A stretch of 64,000 bases of DNA from Senegalimassilia anaerobia JC110 (GTDB taxonomy: Bacteria > Actinomycetota > Coriobacteriia > Coriobacteriales > Eggerthellaceae), in the NCBI RefSeq assembly GCF_000236865.1, contig NZ_HE611015.1:378212-442211 (forward strand). Reading direction: 5' to 3'. Below the pieces are notes generated by a model. It saw only the letters and a program-made list of their open reading frames with translations, was not told the DNA's origin and ran no database searches. Position 1 is the stretch's first letter. Every line of letters begins with the position of its first letter. A program made the translations under genes and the position numbers. Positions 37,144-46,706 of the stretch are shown here, piece after piece.

Positions 37144-37614
37144 ATGGACGGCAATCGCCCGACATATTACAGCTACTTCACCCCCGCCGGCCCCATCACC
37201 GTGGCGGCGAACGGACGGGCCATCACGCGCATCGCTTTGGGAAAAGCCCCGCTCGCGGGCGTTTGCGCGCCGAGCGAGCTGACGAACAAGGCCGCGACGC
37301 AGGTGCAGGAGTATCTGGCCGGCAAGCGCACGTCGTTCTCCCTGCCGCTGAGCCCCTGCGGCACACCGTTTCAACAGCAGGTGTGGGAAGCGGTGGCCGA
37401 CATTCCCTACGCGCAAACCGCGACGGCGGCCGATATCGCCTGCCGCATCGGGCATGCCGGCGCGCATCGGGCAGTGGGCGCGGCGGCGCGGGCCTGCCCG
37501 TTCGCCATCGCGGTGCCGCTGCATAGGCTGGTGCGCGCCAACGGCCAGCCCTGGGGAGAGGGCAAGCCCGCGCGCGTGCGCGGAGCTTTGCTCAAGCTCG
37601 AGCAAAGCCGCTGA
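37144..37614 (+). CDS. Alkyltransferase-like protein lacking the active-site cysteine
   Basis: The 156-aa protein belongs to the O6-alkylguanine-DNA alkyltransferase family: an N-terminal beta domain from MDGNRPTYYSYFTPAGPITV, then the DNA-binding part with TPFQQQVWEAVADIPYAQTA and HRAVGAAARA. The catalytic PCHR is replaced by PLHR (residues 125-128; codons CCG CTG CAT AGG), and the Asn before the usual NP is a Cys (RACPF, C118). Methyl transfer by the normal mechanism is therefore not possible. ATL proteins carry PWHR or similar and flag alkylated bases for excision repair. GAGGAAAGG precedes the ATG at 37144. Confidence 0.85.
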   Translation: MDGNRPTYYSYFTPAGPITVAANGRAITRIALGKAPLAGVCAPSELTNKAATQVQEYLAGKRTSFSLPLSPCGTPFQQQVWEAVADIPYAQTATAADIACRIGHAGAHRAVGAAARACPFAIAVPLHRLVRANGQPWGEGKPARVRGALLKLEQSR

Positions 37615-37747
37615 TTCCGAAGCGACCTGCCGGGACAAAGGCGACGAGCTTGCCGGCCGCTTCGGCATCGCGCAGACCGCGAATAGTAAAGGAAGCCGCC
37701 GGCTCGCAGATCATCATCGGCAGCGGCGACGAAAGGAGATCGCGGAC

Positions 37748-39751
37748 ATGTCGAAATTCGTGATGCCCATAACCACGGCGGTATTGCTGTTCCCGCTGAT
37801 AGCGGCGCTGATCACCGCCCCGTTTCTCATCTACAAGTATCGCAAGGTGGGGAGCGTTCCGTGGCTTCATGCCGCGGCGATGTACTCGTTCGTGTTCTAC
37901 CTGATGTGCGCATACTTTCTGGTGCTGTTGCCGCTGCCTGCCGATCGCACGGCGGTGGTCGCGTACGCTCAGACGCCGCAGCTTATCCCATTCCAGTTCG
38001 TGCGCTCGTTTCTGGCCGAAACCACCGCACGCCTCGACGATCCCTCCACCTGGCTCGCCGCCATCTGCGACCCGTATATGTACGAGGCGTTTTTCAATGT
38101 GCTGCTGCTAGTGCCGCTCGGCGCGTACCTGCGCTACTACTTCCACCGACCTTGGTGGCAGACGCTCCTGATAGGCTTTTGCGTGACGCTGTCGTTCGAG
38201 ACGACGCAGCTCACCGGCATCTGGGGCATCTACGAGCACCCGTATAGGCTCTTCGATGTGGACGATTTGATGACGAACACGCTGGGATGCATGGTCGGGT
38301 TCTGGCTTGCCGGGCCGATCATGCGCGTGTTACCCGATGTCCGCGTTGCCGCACGGCAGGCCGCCGAGCGCGGAACGACCGCATCCGCCACGCGGCGCGC
38401 GCTGACGTTCGGACTCGACCTTGCGCTTTCGCAAGCGCTTGCCGGGTGCGGCTATTTCGCCGTGCACGCTGTGAACGGAAGCCGGCTGCTTGCCGGCTTC
38501 GGTATCGAGCACGCCACGTTCTGGACATGCGAATGCGCGGCCATCGCCGCGGTGTTCGCCTTGTTCCCCGTGATCACACGCGGACAGACGCCCGCCCAAA
38601 AGCTGCTGCGCCTGCGCATCGTTCGACCCGATGCCGCGCCGGCATCCGGCGGGCAGATCGTCTGCCGCTACGCCACCTTGTTCGCCATCGTGCTGCTGCC
38701 CGCATGGGCGTTCGGGCTGGTCGCAGGCGTAGACGATATCCCTACCACTCCCGCCGAGCTGCGCGCGCTCGCGTCGCTGTGCGTGCACGATAAGACGGCC
38801 TTGACCCTTATATGGTGTGCTGGCGTGCTCGCATGGGCGGCCACGCTCGCCGTGCGCGCATGGCGGGCCTGGCGCGGGCGGGCGCCGTTCATCATGCTCA
38901 ACGGCCTTATCAGCGATACCCGCATCATGACCGAAGATGGCATCAAACAGATTCGCGAGCGCACGCACGTGCTCGATGTGAGCAAGGTTGCCGAGCTGGA
39001 GCAGCGCATCGCGGCTTGCGGAACTTCGCTTGGGGCGCTGATGGAGCGCGCCGGATGCGCCATAGCCGACCAAATGCGTTCTTGGGTTCCCGACCCGGCG
39101 CCGATCTTGATCCTAACGGGAAGCGGGAACAACGGCGGCGACGGCTGGGTATGCGGACGTGCGCTCGCGCAAGCGGGATGGCCCGTTGCGCTTGCGTGCC
39201 CGCGACCGCCCGAGCAACTTTCCGCCGAGCCTGCGCGCACGGCTGCGCTCGAGGCGGTTACCGCCGCCGAAGCGCACGGATGGCCACTTTCGGTGCTGGT
39301 CGCGCCAACGCCTGAAGAGCTGTCCCACGAGCTCGATCGCGCTAGCGGCGTGGTCGACGCCATCCTTGGCACGGGCTTCTCCGGCATGCAGGTGCGCGAA
39401 CCGTACGCAACCTGGATACAGCTTGCGAACCGCCGGCGATTCCACGGCAAGCTCGCCCGCAAGCGGATAGGCGGCGGGCACCGCGCGCAGACCGGCAAGC
39501 GCACGCCGGCTCATGCGAAGGCGGCTGGCAAGGCGAAGGACGCGCCGTTCACCATAGCAGCCGATGTCCCCTCCGGCGTTTCGGCGCAAACCGGCGATGC
39601 CGCCCTGCCCCGCATCTATGCCGATGAGACCGTCACCATGATCGTGTACAAGCCAGGCCTGCTTGCCCGCAAGGCCGCCCCCATGACCGGCGTCGTGCGG
39701 CTTGCGCCCCTCGTCGATGACGTCGAGCGCTACCTTGACGCTATGACATAA
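37748..39751 (+). CDS. VanZ-RDD membrane protein fused to a YjeF N-terminal (NAD(P)HX epimerase) domain
   Basis: One open frame of 667 aa begins at the ATG at 37748, after GAAAGGAG. Residues 1-190 form a VanZ domain with about five membrane segments and the SFETTQL and DVDDLMTNTLGCMVGF motifs. Residues 205-375 form an RDD-like domain (TFGLDLALSQ, TPAQKLLRLRIVRPD). From about residue 395 lies a YjeF_N domain with GSGNNGGDGWVCGRAL (about 457), DAILGTGFSG (about 537) and AADVPSGVSAQTG (about 603). A basic insert (KLARKRIGGGHRAQTGKR region, about 561-598) interrupts the last part. The fused domain should repair NAD(P)HX on the cytosolic face. The NnrD dehydratase partner domain is absent. No stop or ribosome site separates the halves. 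Confidence 0.82.
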   Translation: MSKFVMPITTAVLLFPLIAALITAPFLIYKYRKVGSVPWLHAAAMYSFVFYLMCAYFLVLLPLPADRTAVVAYAQTPQLIPFQFVRSFLAETTARLDDPSTWLAAICDPYMYEAFFNVLLLVPLGAYLRYYFHRPWWQTLLIGFCVTLSFETTQLTGIWGIYEHPYRLFDVDDLMTNTLGCMVGFWLAGPIMRVLPDVRVAARQAAERGTTASATRRALTFGLDLALSQALAGCGYFAVHAVNGSRLLAGFGIEHATFWTCECAAIAAVFALFPVITRGQTPAQKLLRLRIVRPDAAPASGGQIVCRYATLFAIVLLPAWAFGLVAGVDDIPTTPAELRALASLCVHDKTALTLIWCAGVLAWAATLAVRAWRAWRGRAPFIMLNGLISDTRIMTEDGIKQIRERTHVLDVSKVAELEQRIAACGTSLGALMERAGCAIADQMRSWVPDPAPILILTGSGNNGGDGWVCGRALAQAGWPVALACPRPPEQLSAEPARTAALEAVTAAEAHGWPLSVLVAPTPEELSHELDRASGVVDAILGTGFSGMQVREPYATWIQLANRRRFHGKLARKRIGGGHRAQTGKRTPAHAKAAGKAKDAPFTIAADVPSGVSAQTGDAALPRIYADETVTMIVYKPGLLARKAAPMTGVVRLAPLVDDVERYLDAMT

Positions 39752-39870
39752 TCGGGGGGCGCCATGTGGCAGGACGCGCGAAGCCGATCCCACCTGACGG
39801 TAAAGCGAGTCGATGCTTCGGCACACTTGCCTAGCTGTCTCTCCTCTTCGCTTCCTACGCGCCCTGAACG

Positions 39871-42800
39871 CTACTCCTCGCCGTGCATTTCCCGCAGGAA
39901 CTTCGCCACGGGGCCGAAGAGGTCGTCCTTTTCCGTAAGGCGGAAATACTTCAGCGGCAGCTGCAGCTTGCGCTTGTCCGACAGATAGCGGCCGCCGGCG
40001 CGACGCACGGGCACCATCTTGTCGCGCGGGATGTCGATGGGCTCCACCACCAGCTTGCCGGCCACCACCGACACCGTTTTGATGTGATGTTCGTTGGCGA
40101 ACGCCTTGATGCGCGCCTTCTCGAACAGGTTCTGCGCCTCCTGAGGCATATCGGGACGCTTGCCCGCCAAATCGTTGTAGATGTCCTCCACGGCGCCGAC
40201 GGTTGCAGCGCTTGCGATCTTGCGATACCACAGCACCCGCTCGTCGGCTTCGGGCACGTATTCCTCGGACAGATACGTGCGGCCCGGCAGGTTCACCGTG
40301 ATATCGGACAGCGCCGGCGGCAGCCCCTCGGCGACCTTCAGGTCGCCTTCGCGCGTCGCGTTCACGGCCGCGCCGAGCATCTGCGCGAACAGATCGAAAC
40401 CCACCGCGGACATGTTACCGGACTGCTCGGCACCCATAAGGCTGCCGGCGCCGCGAATCTCAAGGTCGCGCATGGCGATGCGCATGCCGCTTCCCAAGTC
40501 CGTGTGCTCGTCCAGCGCCGTCAGGCGCGCCTGCGCCTCCTCGGTGAGGTTGACGTGTTCGGGGAACATGAAAAACGCGTACGCCTGGGTGGAGCCGCGG
40601 CCCACGCGCCCCTTCAGCTGATACATCTGCGCCAGGCCCAAACGCTGCGAATCCTCGATGATGAGCGTGTTCGTGTGCGGGTTGTCGATGCCGGACTCGA
40701 TGATGGTGGTTGCCACCAGCACATCGAGCTGTCCGGCGGAAAACTCCTCCATCACCTTCTCCAGCGAGTCCTTGTCCATCTGCCCGTGCGCCACGCCCAC
40801 ACGCGCCTCCCCGGCTGCGGCCTGTACGCGTCTCACCGCTTCCTCGATGGACCGGACGCGGTTGGAGACGTAGTACACCTGCCCGCCTCGGGCAAGCTCG
40901 CGCCTGATGGCGGCGCTGACCACGTCGGGATCCCACTCGCCGACGTGAACCTCAACGGGGCGTCGATCGTCAGGCGGCGTGAGGATGAGGCTCATGTCGC
41001 GCACGCCCGACAGCGACATCTGCATGGTGCGCGGGATCGGCGTTGCCGAAAGCGTGAGCACGTCGATACTCTCGCGAAGGTTCTTCATCTGCTCCTTGTG
41101 GCCCACGCCGAAGCGCTGCTCCTCGTCGATGATCACCAAGCCCAGGTCATGGGGGTTCACATCGCGCGACAGCAGGCGATGCGTGCCTACGAGCACATCC
41201 ACGCTGCCGTCCGCGAAACCCTTGAGCGCCGCAGCCTGCTGCTGCGGCGTGCGGAAGCGGCTGAGCACCTCGACGGTCACGCCGAACGGCTCGAAGCGGT
41301 CCTTGAAGTTCGTAAAATGCTGCTGCGCCAAGATGGTGGTCGGGCACAGCACCATAACCTGCTTCTTATCCTGCGTAGCGGCGAAGGCGGCGCGCAGCGC
41401 CACCTCGGTTTTCCCGAAGCCGACGTCGCCGCACACCAGGCGATCCATGGGCTTGGCGCTGCGCATGTCGGCCTTCACGTCGGCGATGGCGGCCAGCTGA
41501 TCGGGGGTTTCCCGATACGGAAACGCCTCCTCCATCTCGATCTGCGCCGGCGTGTCGGGTCCGAACGCGTACCCTTGCGCGCTGGCTCGGCGTGCGTACA
41601 CGTCAACCAGGTCGAACGCGAGTTTTTTGGTGGCCGCGCTCGCCTTCTTCATGGCGCGCGACCAGTCGGCCGTGTTCAGGCGGGTGCATCGCGGCGTGGA
41701 GCCCTCGGGGCCAACGTAGCGCGTGACGCGGTCGAGTTGCTCGACCGGCACGAACAGCTTGTCGCCTTCGGCGTATTCGAGCAGCAGGTAATCGCGTGCC
41801 GTGCCGTCGATCTCGCGACGCACCAGCTCCTTGAAGTGCGCAATGCCGTGCTGCGCGTGCACAACGTAATCGCCCGGCTTATACGGGAACGTGATCTCGG
41901 TGATGTCGATATGGCGGCTAGGACGCGCGGTGGAGGCCCCTTGGGTGTCGGACACGCTGACCATGCCAAGCTTCGCCTTCGGGATGATCATTCCCAACGG
42001 GATGTCCACGTCAACGACGTTGACGACCCCGCGGCGCAGGCGGCGCTTCTTCTGCCCGTCGGTATCATCGGGGTTTTCCTCGGCATCGAGCCATTCCTGG
42101 ATGGGAAGGCCGTGATCGACGAAGGCGAGCATCATATCGGCGCGGCTTCGACGGTTCGGGGCGCTGAACACCACCGTGTAGCCATCGTCGACGAGCGTGC
42201 GCAGACGACCGAACAGCTTATCGGGATGCCCTGCCGCCTCGACGCGTTTCACCGGCAGCTCCACGTCAACGTTCCCGCCCACGCGCATGATGGACACGTA
42301 CGTTGCACGCTGGCACTCGCCGAAGCTGACCTGCGGCGCCGGGCAGAACAGGCCCTCAAGGGCGATGTTGGTTCCCTTGGCCTTCGCTTCCAGCTCTTCA
42401 CTGGCGTGCATCATGTCATCGAACAGGCTTCGCGGCTCGATAAGCACCGACAGCGCGTCACGGCGCAGATAGGCGCCGAGCGTGACCGGCTTATCGTAGA
42501 GGTACGGCAGCAGCACGTCGCTTCCTTCGAAGCGCAAACCGCCCTCGGCGTTCTCCAAATGCTCGGAAACGCCGCGCAGCGCCGGATTCGAGCCGGCCGA
42601 AGCCGCAAGCTTCTTGCGCGCACGTGCCAGACCCGATTTGCTGCAGGAGAACTCGACGACGGGATAGATATCGACGTTTTGCAGGCTGGAGATGGTTTGG
42701 CCCGTTGACGGCACGATGCGGCGGATCTCGTCCAACTCGTCGCCGAAGAAGTCAAGGCGAACGGGGAAGCTCAGGTTTCCCGGGTACACATCCACGGTGC

Positions 42801-43371
42801 CGCCGCGCGTGCAAAACGTGCCGGGGCCATCAAGCTCGCCGGTGTTGGAGAACCCGCGCGATTCCAGAGCATGGATAAGACCGTCGAAATCCTGGATGCC
42901 CGCAGCCTGCGCGCCCGGCATGTCGGCCAGCTCCTGGCCGCAGATGAAAGACAGCGGCGTCGACGCGTTGGCATTGACCGGCGGCAAGGTGCGCAGCAAC
43001 GCCCGCGCGCTTGCGACCACGACCACCTGCCGTCCGGTCTGCAGCGCATGCGCCGCCTCCATACGCCGAGCAACGGTGGCAAGATCCGCGTGTTTCTTGT
43101 CGAACGGCAGATCGGCGCGCTCGGGGAAGCGCAGCACCTTGTCCTCGCCCAGATAGGCCGACAAGCTGCGGGCGAACGACACCGCCGCATCCTCGCCAGC
43201 CACCACCGCAAACGTGGTCTGCGGCTTATGCGAGAATCGCGCGGCGACCATGAACGGCCGTGCGCTGTTCGCGATGCCTAACGTGCCATCGTTGCCGGCA
43301 TCGAGATTGGACCAAAACCCATCCAAGCATTCCGAGCGCTCGAGCGCGAAGCGCAGAGAATCGATAAGCAT
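39871..43371 (-). CDS. mfd: Transcription-repair coupling factor Mfd
   Basis: Mfd removes RNA polymerase stalled at lesions and recruits UvrA. The 1166-aa chain starts [14 protein letters not shown] at 43371, with GGGGGA nine bases upstream; ATGs at 43380 and 43416 are alternatives. It shows the UvrB-like N-terminal module, the RNAP-interacting domain ([16 protein letters not shown]), the helicase motif [46 protein letters not shown] and [17 protein letters not shown], and the C-terminal autoinhibitory D7 domain. The frame stays open to 43662, which I regard as non-coding. Confidence 0.97.
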   Translation of the reverse strand: MLIDSLRFALERSECLDGFWSNLDAGNDGTLGIANSARPFMVAARFSHKPQTTFAVVAGEDAAVSFARSLSAYLGEDKVLRFPERADLPFDKKHADLATVARRMEAAHALQTGRQVVVVASARALLRTLPPVNANASTPLSFICGQELADMPGAQAAGIQDFDGLIHALESRGFSNTGELDGPGTFCTRGGTVDVYPGNLSFPVRLDFFGDELDEIRRIVPSTGQTISSLQNVDIYPVVEFSCSKSGLARARKKLAASAGSNPALRGVSEHLENAEGGLRFEGSDVLLPYLYDKPVTLGAYLRRDALSVLIEPRSLFDDMMHASEELEAKAKGTNIALEGLFCPAPQVSFGECQRATYVSIMRVGGNVDVELPVKRVEAAGHPDKLFGRLRTLVDDGYTVVFSAPNRRSRADMMLAFVDHGLPIQEWLDAEENPDDTDGQKKRRLRRGVVNVVDVDIPLGMIIPKAKLGMVSVSDTQGASTARPSRHIDITEITFPYKPGDYVVHAQHGIAHFKELVRREIDGTARDYLLLEYAEGDKLFVPVEQLDRVTRYVGPEGSTPRCTRLNTADWSRAMKKASAATKKLAFDLVDVYARRASAQGYAFGPDTPAQIEMEEAFPYRETPDQLAAIADVKADMRSAKPMDRLVCGDVGFGKTEVALRAAFAATQDKKQVMVLCPTTILAQQHFTNFKDRFEPFGVTVEVLSRFRTPQQQAAALKGFADGSVDVLVGTHRLLSRDVNPHDLGLVIIDEEQRFGVGHKEQMKNLRESIDVLTLSATPIPRTMQMSLSGVRDMSLILTPPDDRRPVEVHVGEWDPDVVSAAIRRELARGGQVYYVSNRVRSIEEAVRRVQAAAGEARVGVAHGQMDKDSLEKVMEEFSAGQLDVLVATTIIESGIDNPHTNTLIIEDSQRLGLAQMYQLKGRVGRGSTQAYAFFMFPEHVNLTEEAQARLTALDEHTDLGSGMRIAMRDLEIRGAGSLMGAEQSGNMSAVGFDLFAQMLGAAVNATREGDLKVAEGLPPALSDITVNLPGRTYLSEEYVPEADERVLWYRKIASAATVGAVEDIYNDLAGKRPDMPQEAQNLFEKARIKAFANEHHIKTVSVVAGKLVVEPIDIPRDKMVPVRRAGGRYLSDKRKLQLPLKYFRLTEKDDLFGPVAKFLREMHGEE

Positions 43372-43844
43372 ACGCTGCATTCCCCCATCACCATCGGCCA
43401 GCCCGGATACTGCCATACGCGTCCGGGCCTGCTTGCGCAGCTTTCTTTCGATGAAGCTGCGCGTTTTCAAGGTGAAAAGTGTATCACGCACCTTCTTCAT
43501 CGCTCGAGACGCCAAGCCTAAGCCACACGTAAACAGCAACATCTGTTCGTATTCCGAACCTTCGCGGCAGCCTTCCATCAGAACGAACAAAGCCGTTACA
43601 CGGAGCCGAAGAACCGGCCAGACAACCGCGCCGAACGCCCGAACAGGTAGGTTTGATATCAAAAGAAGAACGCACGTTGAATTCTTGTTTCATCTGCTCT
43701 TATTCGGAGCTTCCTATGTGTTATCTGTATTCTTCGACGTTATTTATATATCCAGATAACATAACGATTTTGCAGCGAAAAAGCTGCGTACAACATCATT
43801 CGATATACTGCTGTTGTAATGACCTGGAATCGGAAGGATCGCCT
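43372..43844. other. Gap between divergent mfd and nth
   Basis: About 470 bp between divergent genes. The part from about 43640 to 43845 is clearly more A/T-rich than its surroundings and probably holds the nth promoter. No supported gene is present; the mfd frame runs into the first 290 bp, but its codons do not match the family. Confidence 0.45.
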
Positions 43845-44504
43845 ATGCCGCGCGAGTTGATGAAGGAAAAAAGGGAACGCGCGATAGCCATCGCCCAGAG
43901 AATGGATGAGCACTTTCCAGCCGCTGAGTGCGCGCTGCATTATTGGGGCGACCCCTTCAAACTGACTATAGCGGTATTGCTGTCGGCGCAAACCACCGAC
44001 AAGGGTGTTAATAAAGTCACGCCAGCATTATGGGAACGTTACCCGACGCCGCAAGCACTAGCCAATGCCGATGTAAACGAAGTAGAGGAGATTATCCGCA
44101 CCATCGGCTTTCACCATGCGAAAGCCGCGAACTGCGTGAAATGCGCTCGAATGGTGATCAGCGACTTCGGCGGGGAAATCCCGCAAGATATGACATTGAT
44201 TCAAAAACTACCCGGCGTAGGGCGCAAAACTGCCAACGTAGTGCTCAATGAAGCCTTCGGCATTGTGGAGGGCATTGCGGTGGATACGCACGTGTTCCGT
44301 ATCGCGCACAAGCTGAAGCTGGTAGGACCCTCAGCGGATACGCCCCAGAAGACCGAGGATGCGCTTCTCAAACTCTATCCGAGGCAGTATTGGGGGCCGA
44401 TCAATCACCAATGGGTGCTGTTCGGAAGGCAAATCTGCATCGCTCGTCGTCCAAAATGCGCAGAGTGTTTCTTAAGCGATCTTTGCCCGAACAGCGGAAA
44501 ATGA
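43845..44504 (+). CDS. nth: Endonuclease III
   Basis: Nth is a DNA glycosylase/AP lyase for oxidised pyrimidines. The 219-aa product starts MPRELMKEKRERAIAIAQRM after GGAAGGA. It has LSAQTTDKGVNKVTPALWERY, the helix-hairpin-helix LPGVGRKTANVVLNEAFG with the catalytic Lys, VDTHVFRIAHKLKLV with the Asp, and an intact 4Fe-4S motif with spacing C-x6-C-x2-C-x5-C (CIARRPKCAECFLSDLC). Codon use looks less GC-biased than in the neighbours. Confidence 0.95.
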   Translation: MPRELMKEKRERAIAIAQRMDEHFPAAECALHYWGDPFKLTIAVLLSAQTTDKGVNKVTPALWERYPTPQALANADVNEVEEIIRTIGFHHAKAANCVKCARMVISDFGGEIPQDMTLIQKLPGVGRKTANVVLNEAFGIVEGIAVDTHVFRIAHKLKLVGPSADTPQKTEDALLKLYPRQYWGPINHQWVLFGRQICIARRPKCAECFLSDLCPNSGK

Positions 44505-44714
44505 ACGAGTTTGTTGAGGCGCCTAAAACCCTGTAACGCCATAAGTGAACGAATTGTCCTTCGCATCAAACTCCATGAATTGTCGCGCACGCATGCAGAT
44601 ATGGACGATTCTTTGCAGGCCGAAAGCTGTCGCGAGCAGCAATCACTTGAGCACGTGATTCCGTTTAACGAATAGCTTCACCCGCCGGCCAATTTGAGTC
44701 GTTATGCTCAGAAC

Positions 44715-44750
44715 GAAAATGGGCGTCCCCCAATAATGTGGGGGACGCCC
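44715..44750 (-). terminator. Terminator of the hydrogenase maturation unit
   Basis: GGGCGTCCCCCA (44721-44732) and TGGGGGACGCCC (44739-44750) form a perfect 12-bp stem with an ATAATG loop. On the minus strand ATTTTCG follows. It lies about 50 bp past the protease stop. Confidence 0.75.
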
Positions 44751-44796
44751 AGAAACCTACGATATTACGAGCCAAAACCAAATAGGCTTCAACAGA

Positions 44797-45372
44797 CTAC
44801 TCTATTGAAGCCTTCCGAGATAGCGGGAACCCCAATCGTGCCAATTCGCCGACCACAACGTCTACCAGCAGCGGCAACGCATCATGCACAGGCCGGGTAA
44901 GCCCTTCGGTCGCTTCGGCAGGAGAAGCGTTTTCCACCTGCATACCCAGACAAAGGCCCTCAGCTTGATATCCCAATAAAGCAGCGGAATCGAACAAGTC
45001 GATCAGCTTCAGATCATGCAGACTTGCCGTGATGCCGACATGGCGCGCCATCGCATCGGGCGCATAACGAAGCACCGTGCCAGCAGGCTGACCGGAATCA
45101 TCAACTGCATCGACGGTCAGAATCACGTCGAATTCTCGTACACGATCGATCATGGCAAGCGACAAGCAACCAAGGTCCAACAGCTCAACGTTATCCGGAA
45201 TGTCATACGACGCCGTAAGCTCGTCATAGACGGCAGGCCCGACACCATCGTCGAGCATCAATCGATTGCCAACGCAAAGGACTGCCACACGCTGCGGGCG
45301 CAATTCCTCGGGAACAGCCACATTGCTGGCGACATACTCGCGCAAACCCCAGCTATCCTCTTCGCAAGCCAT
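44797..45372 (-). CDS. hyaD: [NiFe]-hydrogenase maturation endopeptidase (HyaD/HybD family)
   Basis: The 191-aa protease removes the C-terminal peptide of the large subunit after nickel insertion. Family motifs are CVGNRLMLDDGVGPAVYDEL and LTVDAVDDSGQPAGTV, with ITASLHDLKLIDLF later. It has an N-terminal extension of about 25 residues. It ends the cluster and follows the small membrane protein gene by 3 bp. Confidence 0.92.
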   Translation of the reverse strand: MACEEDSWGLREYVASNVAVPEELRPQRVAVLCVGNRLMLDDGVGPAVYDELTASYDIPDNVELLDLGCLSLAMIDRVREFDVILTVDAVDDSGQPAGTVLRYAPDAMARHVGITASLHDLKLIDLFDSAALLGYQAEGLCLGMQVENASPAEATEGLTRPVHDALPLLVDVVVGELARLGFPLSRKASIE

Positions 45373-45375
45373 GCT

Positions 45376-45804
45376 TTAACCCTCCATACCCGGACGGATC
45401 ATCAAGTTGTACCACGTAGCGAAGCCGAGCATCGCAAGCCCGATCACAACGCAAACCACAGCCCAAATACGTTCACGACGCACGTACGTTTCCTTGGAAA
45501 CGCCTCGAGCTACCGCACGATGCGCTGCAAAGGGCTGGCTCAGCCGAGAGAACAAGAACGTGACCGCAACCAGCACAAAACCGATAATCACGGCAAACGC
45601 AATCGCAAGCGACGTGCGTTCCGAATACGCAGCATAGAACAGATTATCGGCAACCAGCCACAAAGGATAGAACAAGATGGTAGCCCAAAAGCCATGAGCC
45701 GGACCCCAAATAGGGGGCAAGAACAGCGCCCCGATGTTCCAACGGGGAATACCTTCAAGGAACTTCTCTTCGCAGGCGATCTGCTCTTTGGTTAGCTCAG
45801 CCAT
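45376..45804 (-). CDS. Small membrane protein of the hydrogenase cluster, function unknown
   Basis: I do not recognise a characterised family. From the ATG at 45804 the product is 142 aa: an amphipathic start (MAELTKEQIACEEKFLEGIP), a short hydrophobic WNIGALFLPPIWGPAHGFW stretch, and about three membrane segments. The PPIWGPAHGFW pattern resembles small DUF2628-type membrane proteins in which a WN..A..F.P.W....G pattern recurs. It lies between the hydrogenase cytochrome b and the protease, 3 bp before the latter, which suggests a role in assembly or anchoring. The ribosome site is weak. Confidence 0.7.
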   Translation of the reverse strand: MAELTKEQIACEEKFLEGIPRWNIGALFLPPIWGPAHGFWATILFYPLWLVADNLFYAAYSERTSLAIAFAVIIGFVLVAVTFLFSRLSQPFAAHRAVARGVSKETYVRRERIWAVVCVVIGLAMLGFATWYNLMIRPGMEG

Positions 45805-45936
45805 ACATAACCAATCTATCAGGGGATATGACACACAATAAGGTTTCAGATAATTGTACCCACACGTCAGCGCATTGACGGCGCAAGGCAAAAATCGCCA
45901 CAGGATTCCATGCACGAGCCCGTTACCTCAAGATGC

Positions 45937-45969
45937 AAAAAAGCCCGACCGCCGAAGCGATCGGGCTTT
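45937..45969 (-). terminator. Intrinsic terminator after hyaC with UUCG loop
   Basis: On the minus strand AAAGCCCGATCGC pairs with GCGGTCGGGCTTT across a TTCG tetraloop (one G-T wobble), followed by six T. It lies about 40 bp after the cytochrome b stop and separates the structural genes from the two maturation-side genes. Confidence 0.85.
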
Positions 45970-46006
45970 CAAATCAGCTGCAAGGGCAGATGCAGATAGC
46001 TAAAAA

Positions 46007-46705
46007 CTAGTGCTGCTTGCCGTGACCCATGTCATCCTCGCCGATGATGTTGTGGATATCGGGATCGTAGACCAGACCGCCATGCTCCTTATGGAAGAAC
46101 ATGAGCAGCGTAGGAGCGATACCCTCAACGTTGGCCAGGTAGATGTGGATGAACATGAAGCAGATGAACACGAACATCATGAAGTAGTGGATGATGCGCA
46201 TGCTCATGATGCCGCCCACCAGAGACGTGCCCGCTGCGAAAAACGGGATCTCAGAGGTGGGAACCCACAGAGCCAGGCCCGTGTAGAACATCAGAATGAT
46301 GAGCACGGGGATGAACAGATAGCTGATCTTCTGCGGAACGCCCAGCTTAGCGGACAGCGGGTGATCCTTCTTGAAGAACAGATAGTACTTGATCCACTGC
46401 GGACCCTGATGCAGGTTATCCTTCTGCGGAAGCCACGTCTTGTAGTCGGTAACCTGTTTGCGGGTACCGCCGGTCGGCGAGGACTTCACGATGAAGGCCA
46501 TGATCAAACGGCAGATGCAGTTGATGAACAGCACAAAGCCGAAGAACACGTGCAGACCGCGGGCCATGGACTCAAAACCCCAGAAGAAGGGGTAGTGAAT
46601 ATAAAAGCCGGTGAAAATCAGCAGAACCATGGCAACAAGGTTAATCCAGTGCGTGATCACGAACGGCATCGGATGAGCTTCACGATAGTGTGCCAGATGC
46701 GCCAT
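46007..46705 (-). CDS. hyaC: [NiFe]-hydrogenase cytochrome b subunit
   Basis: The 232-aa b-type cytochrome anchors the hydrogenase and passes electrons to menaquinone. It has four membrane segments beginning with PMPFVITHWINLVAMVLL; histidines in ITHWIN, LHVFFGFVLF, IIHYFMMFVF and FMFIHIYL are likely heme ligands. The stop of the large subunit overlaps its upstream region by spacing of 1 bp. It ends with the HKEHGGLVYDPDIHN segment on the cytosolic side. Confidence 0.93.
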   Translation of the reverse strand: MAHLAHYREAHPMPFVITHWINLVAMVLLIFTGFYIHYPFFWGFESMARGLHVFFGFVLFINCICRLIMAFIVKSSPTGGTRKQVTDYKTWLPQKDNLHQGPQWIKYYLFFKKDHPLSAKLGVPQKISYLFIPVLIILMFYTGLALWVPTSEIPFFAAGTSLVGGIMSMRIIHYFMMFVFICFMFIHIYLANVEGIAPTLLMFFHKEHGGLVYDPDIHNIIGEDDMGHGKQH

Positions 46706-46706
46706 G

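Noticed and set aside
43380-43662. N-terminal extension of mfd
   Set aside because: The extra residues do not resemble the Mfd N-terminus, and a good ribosome site lies just before 43371.
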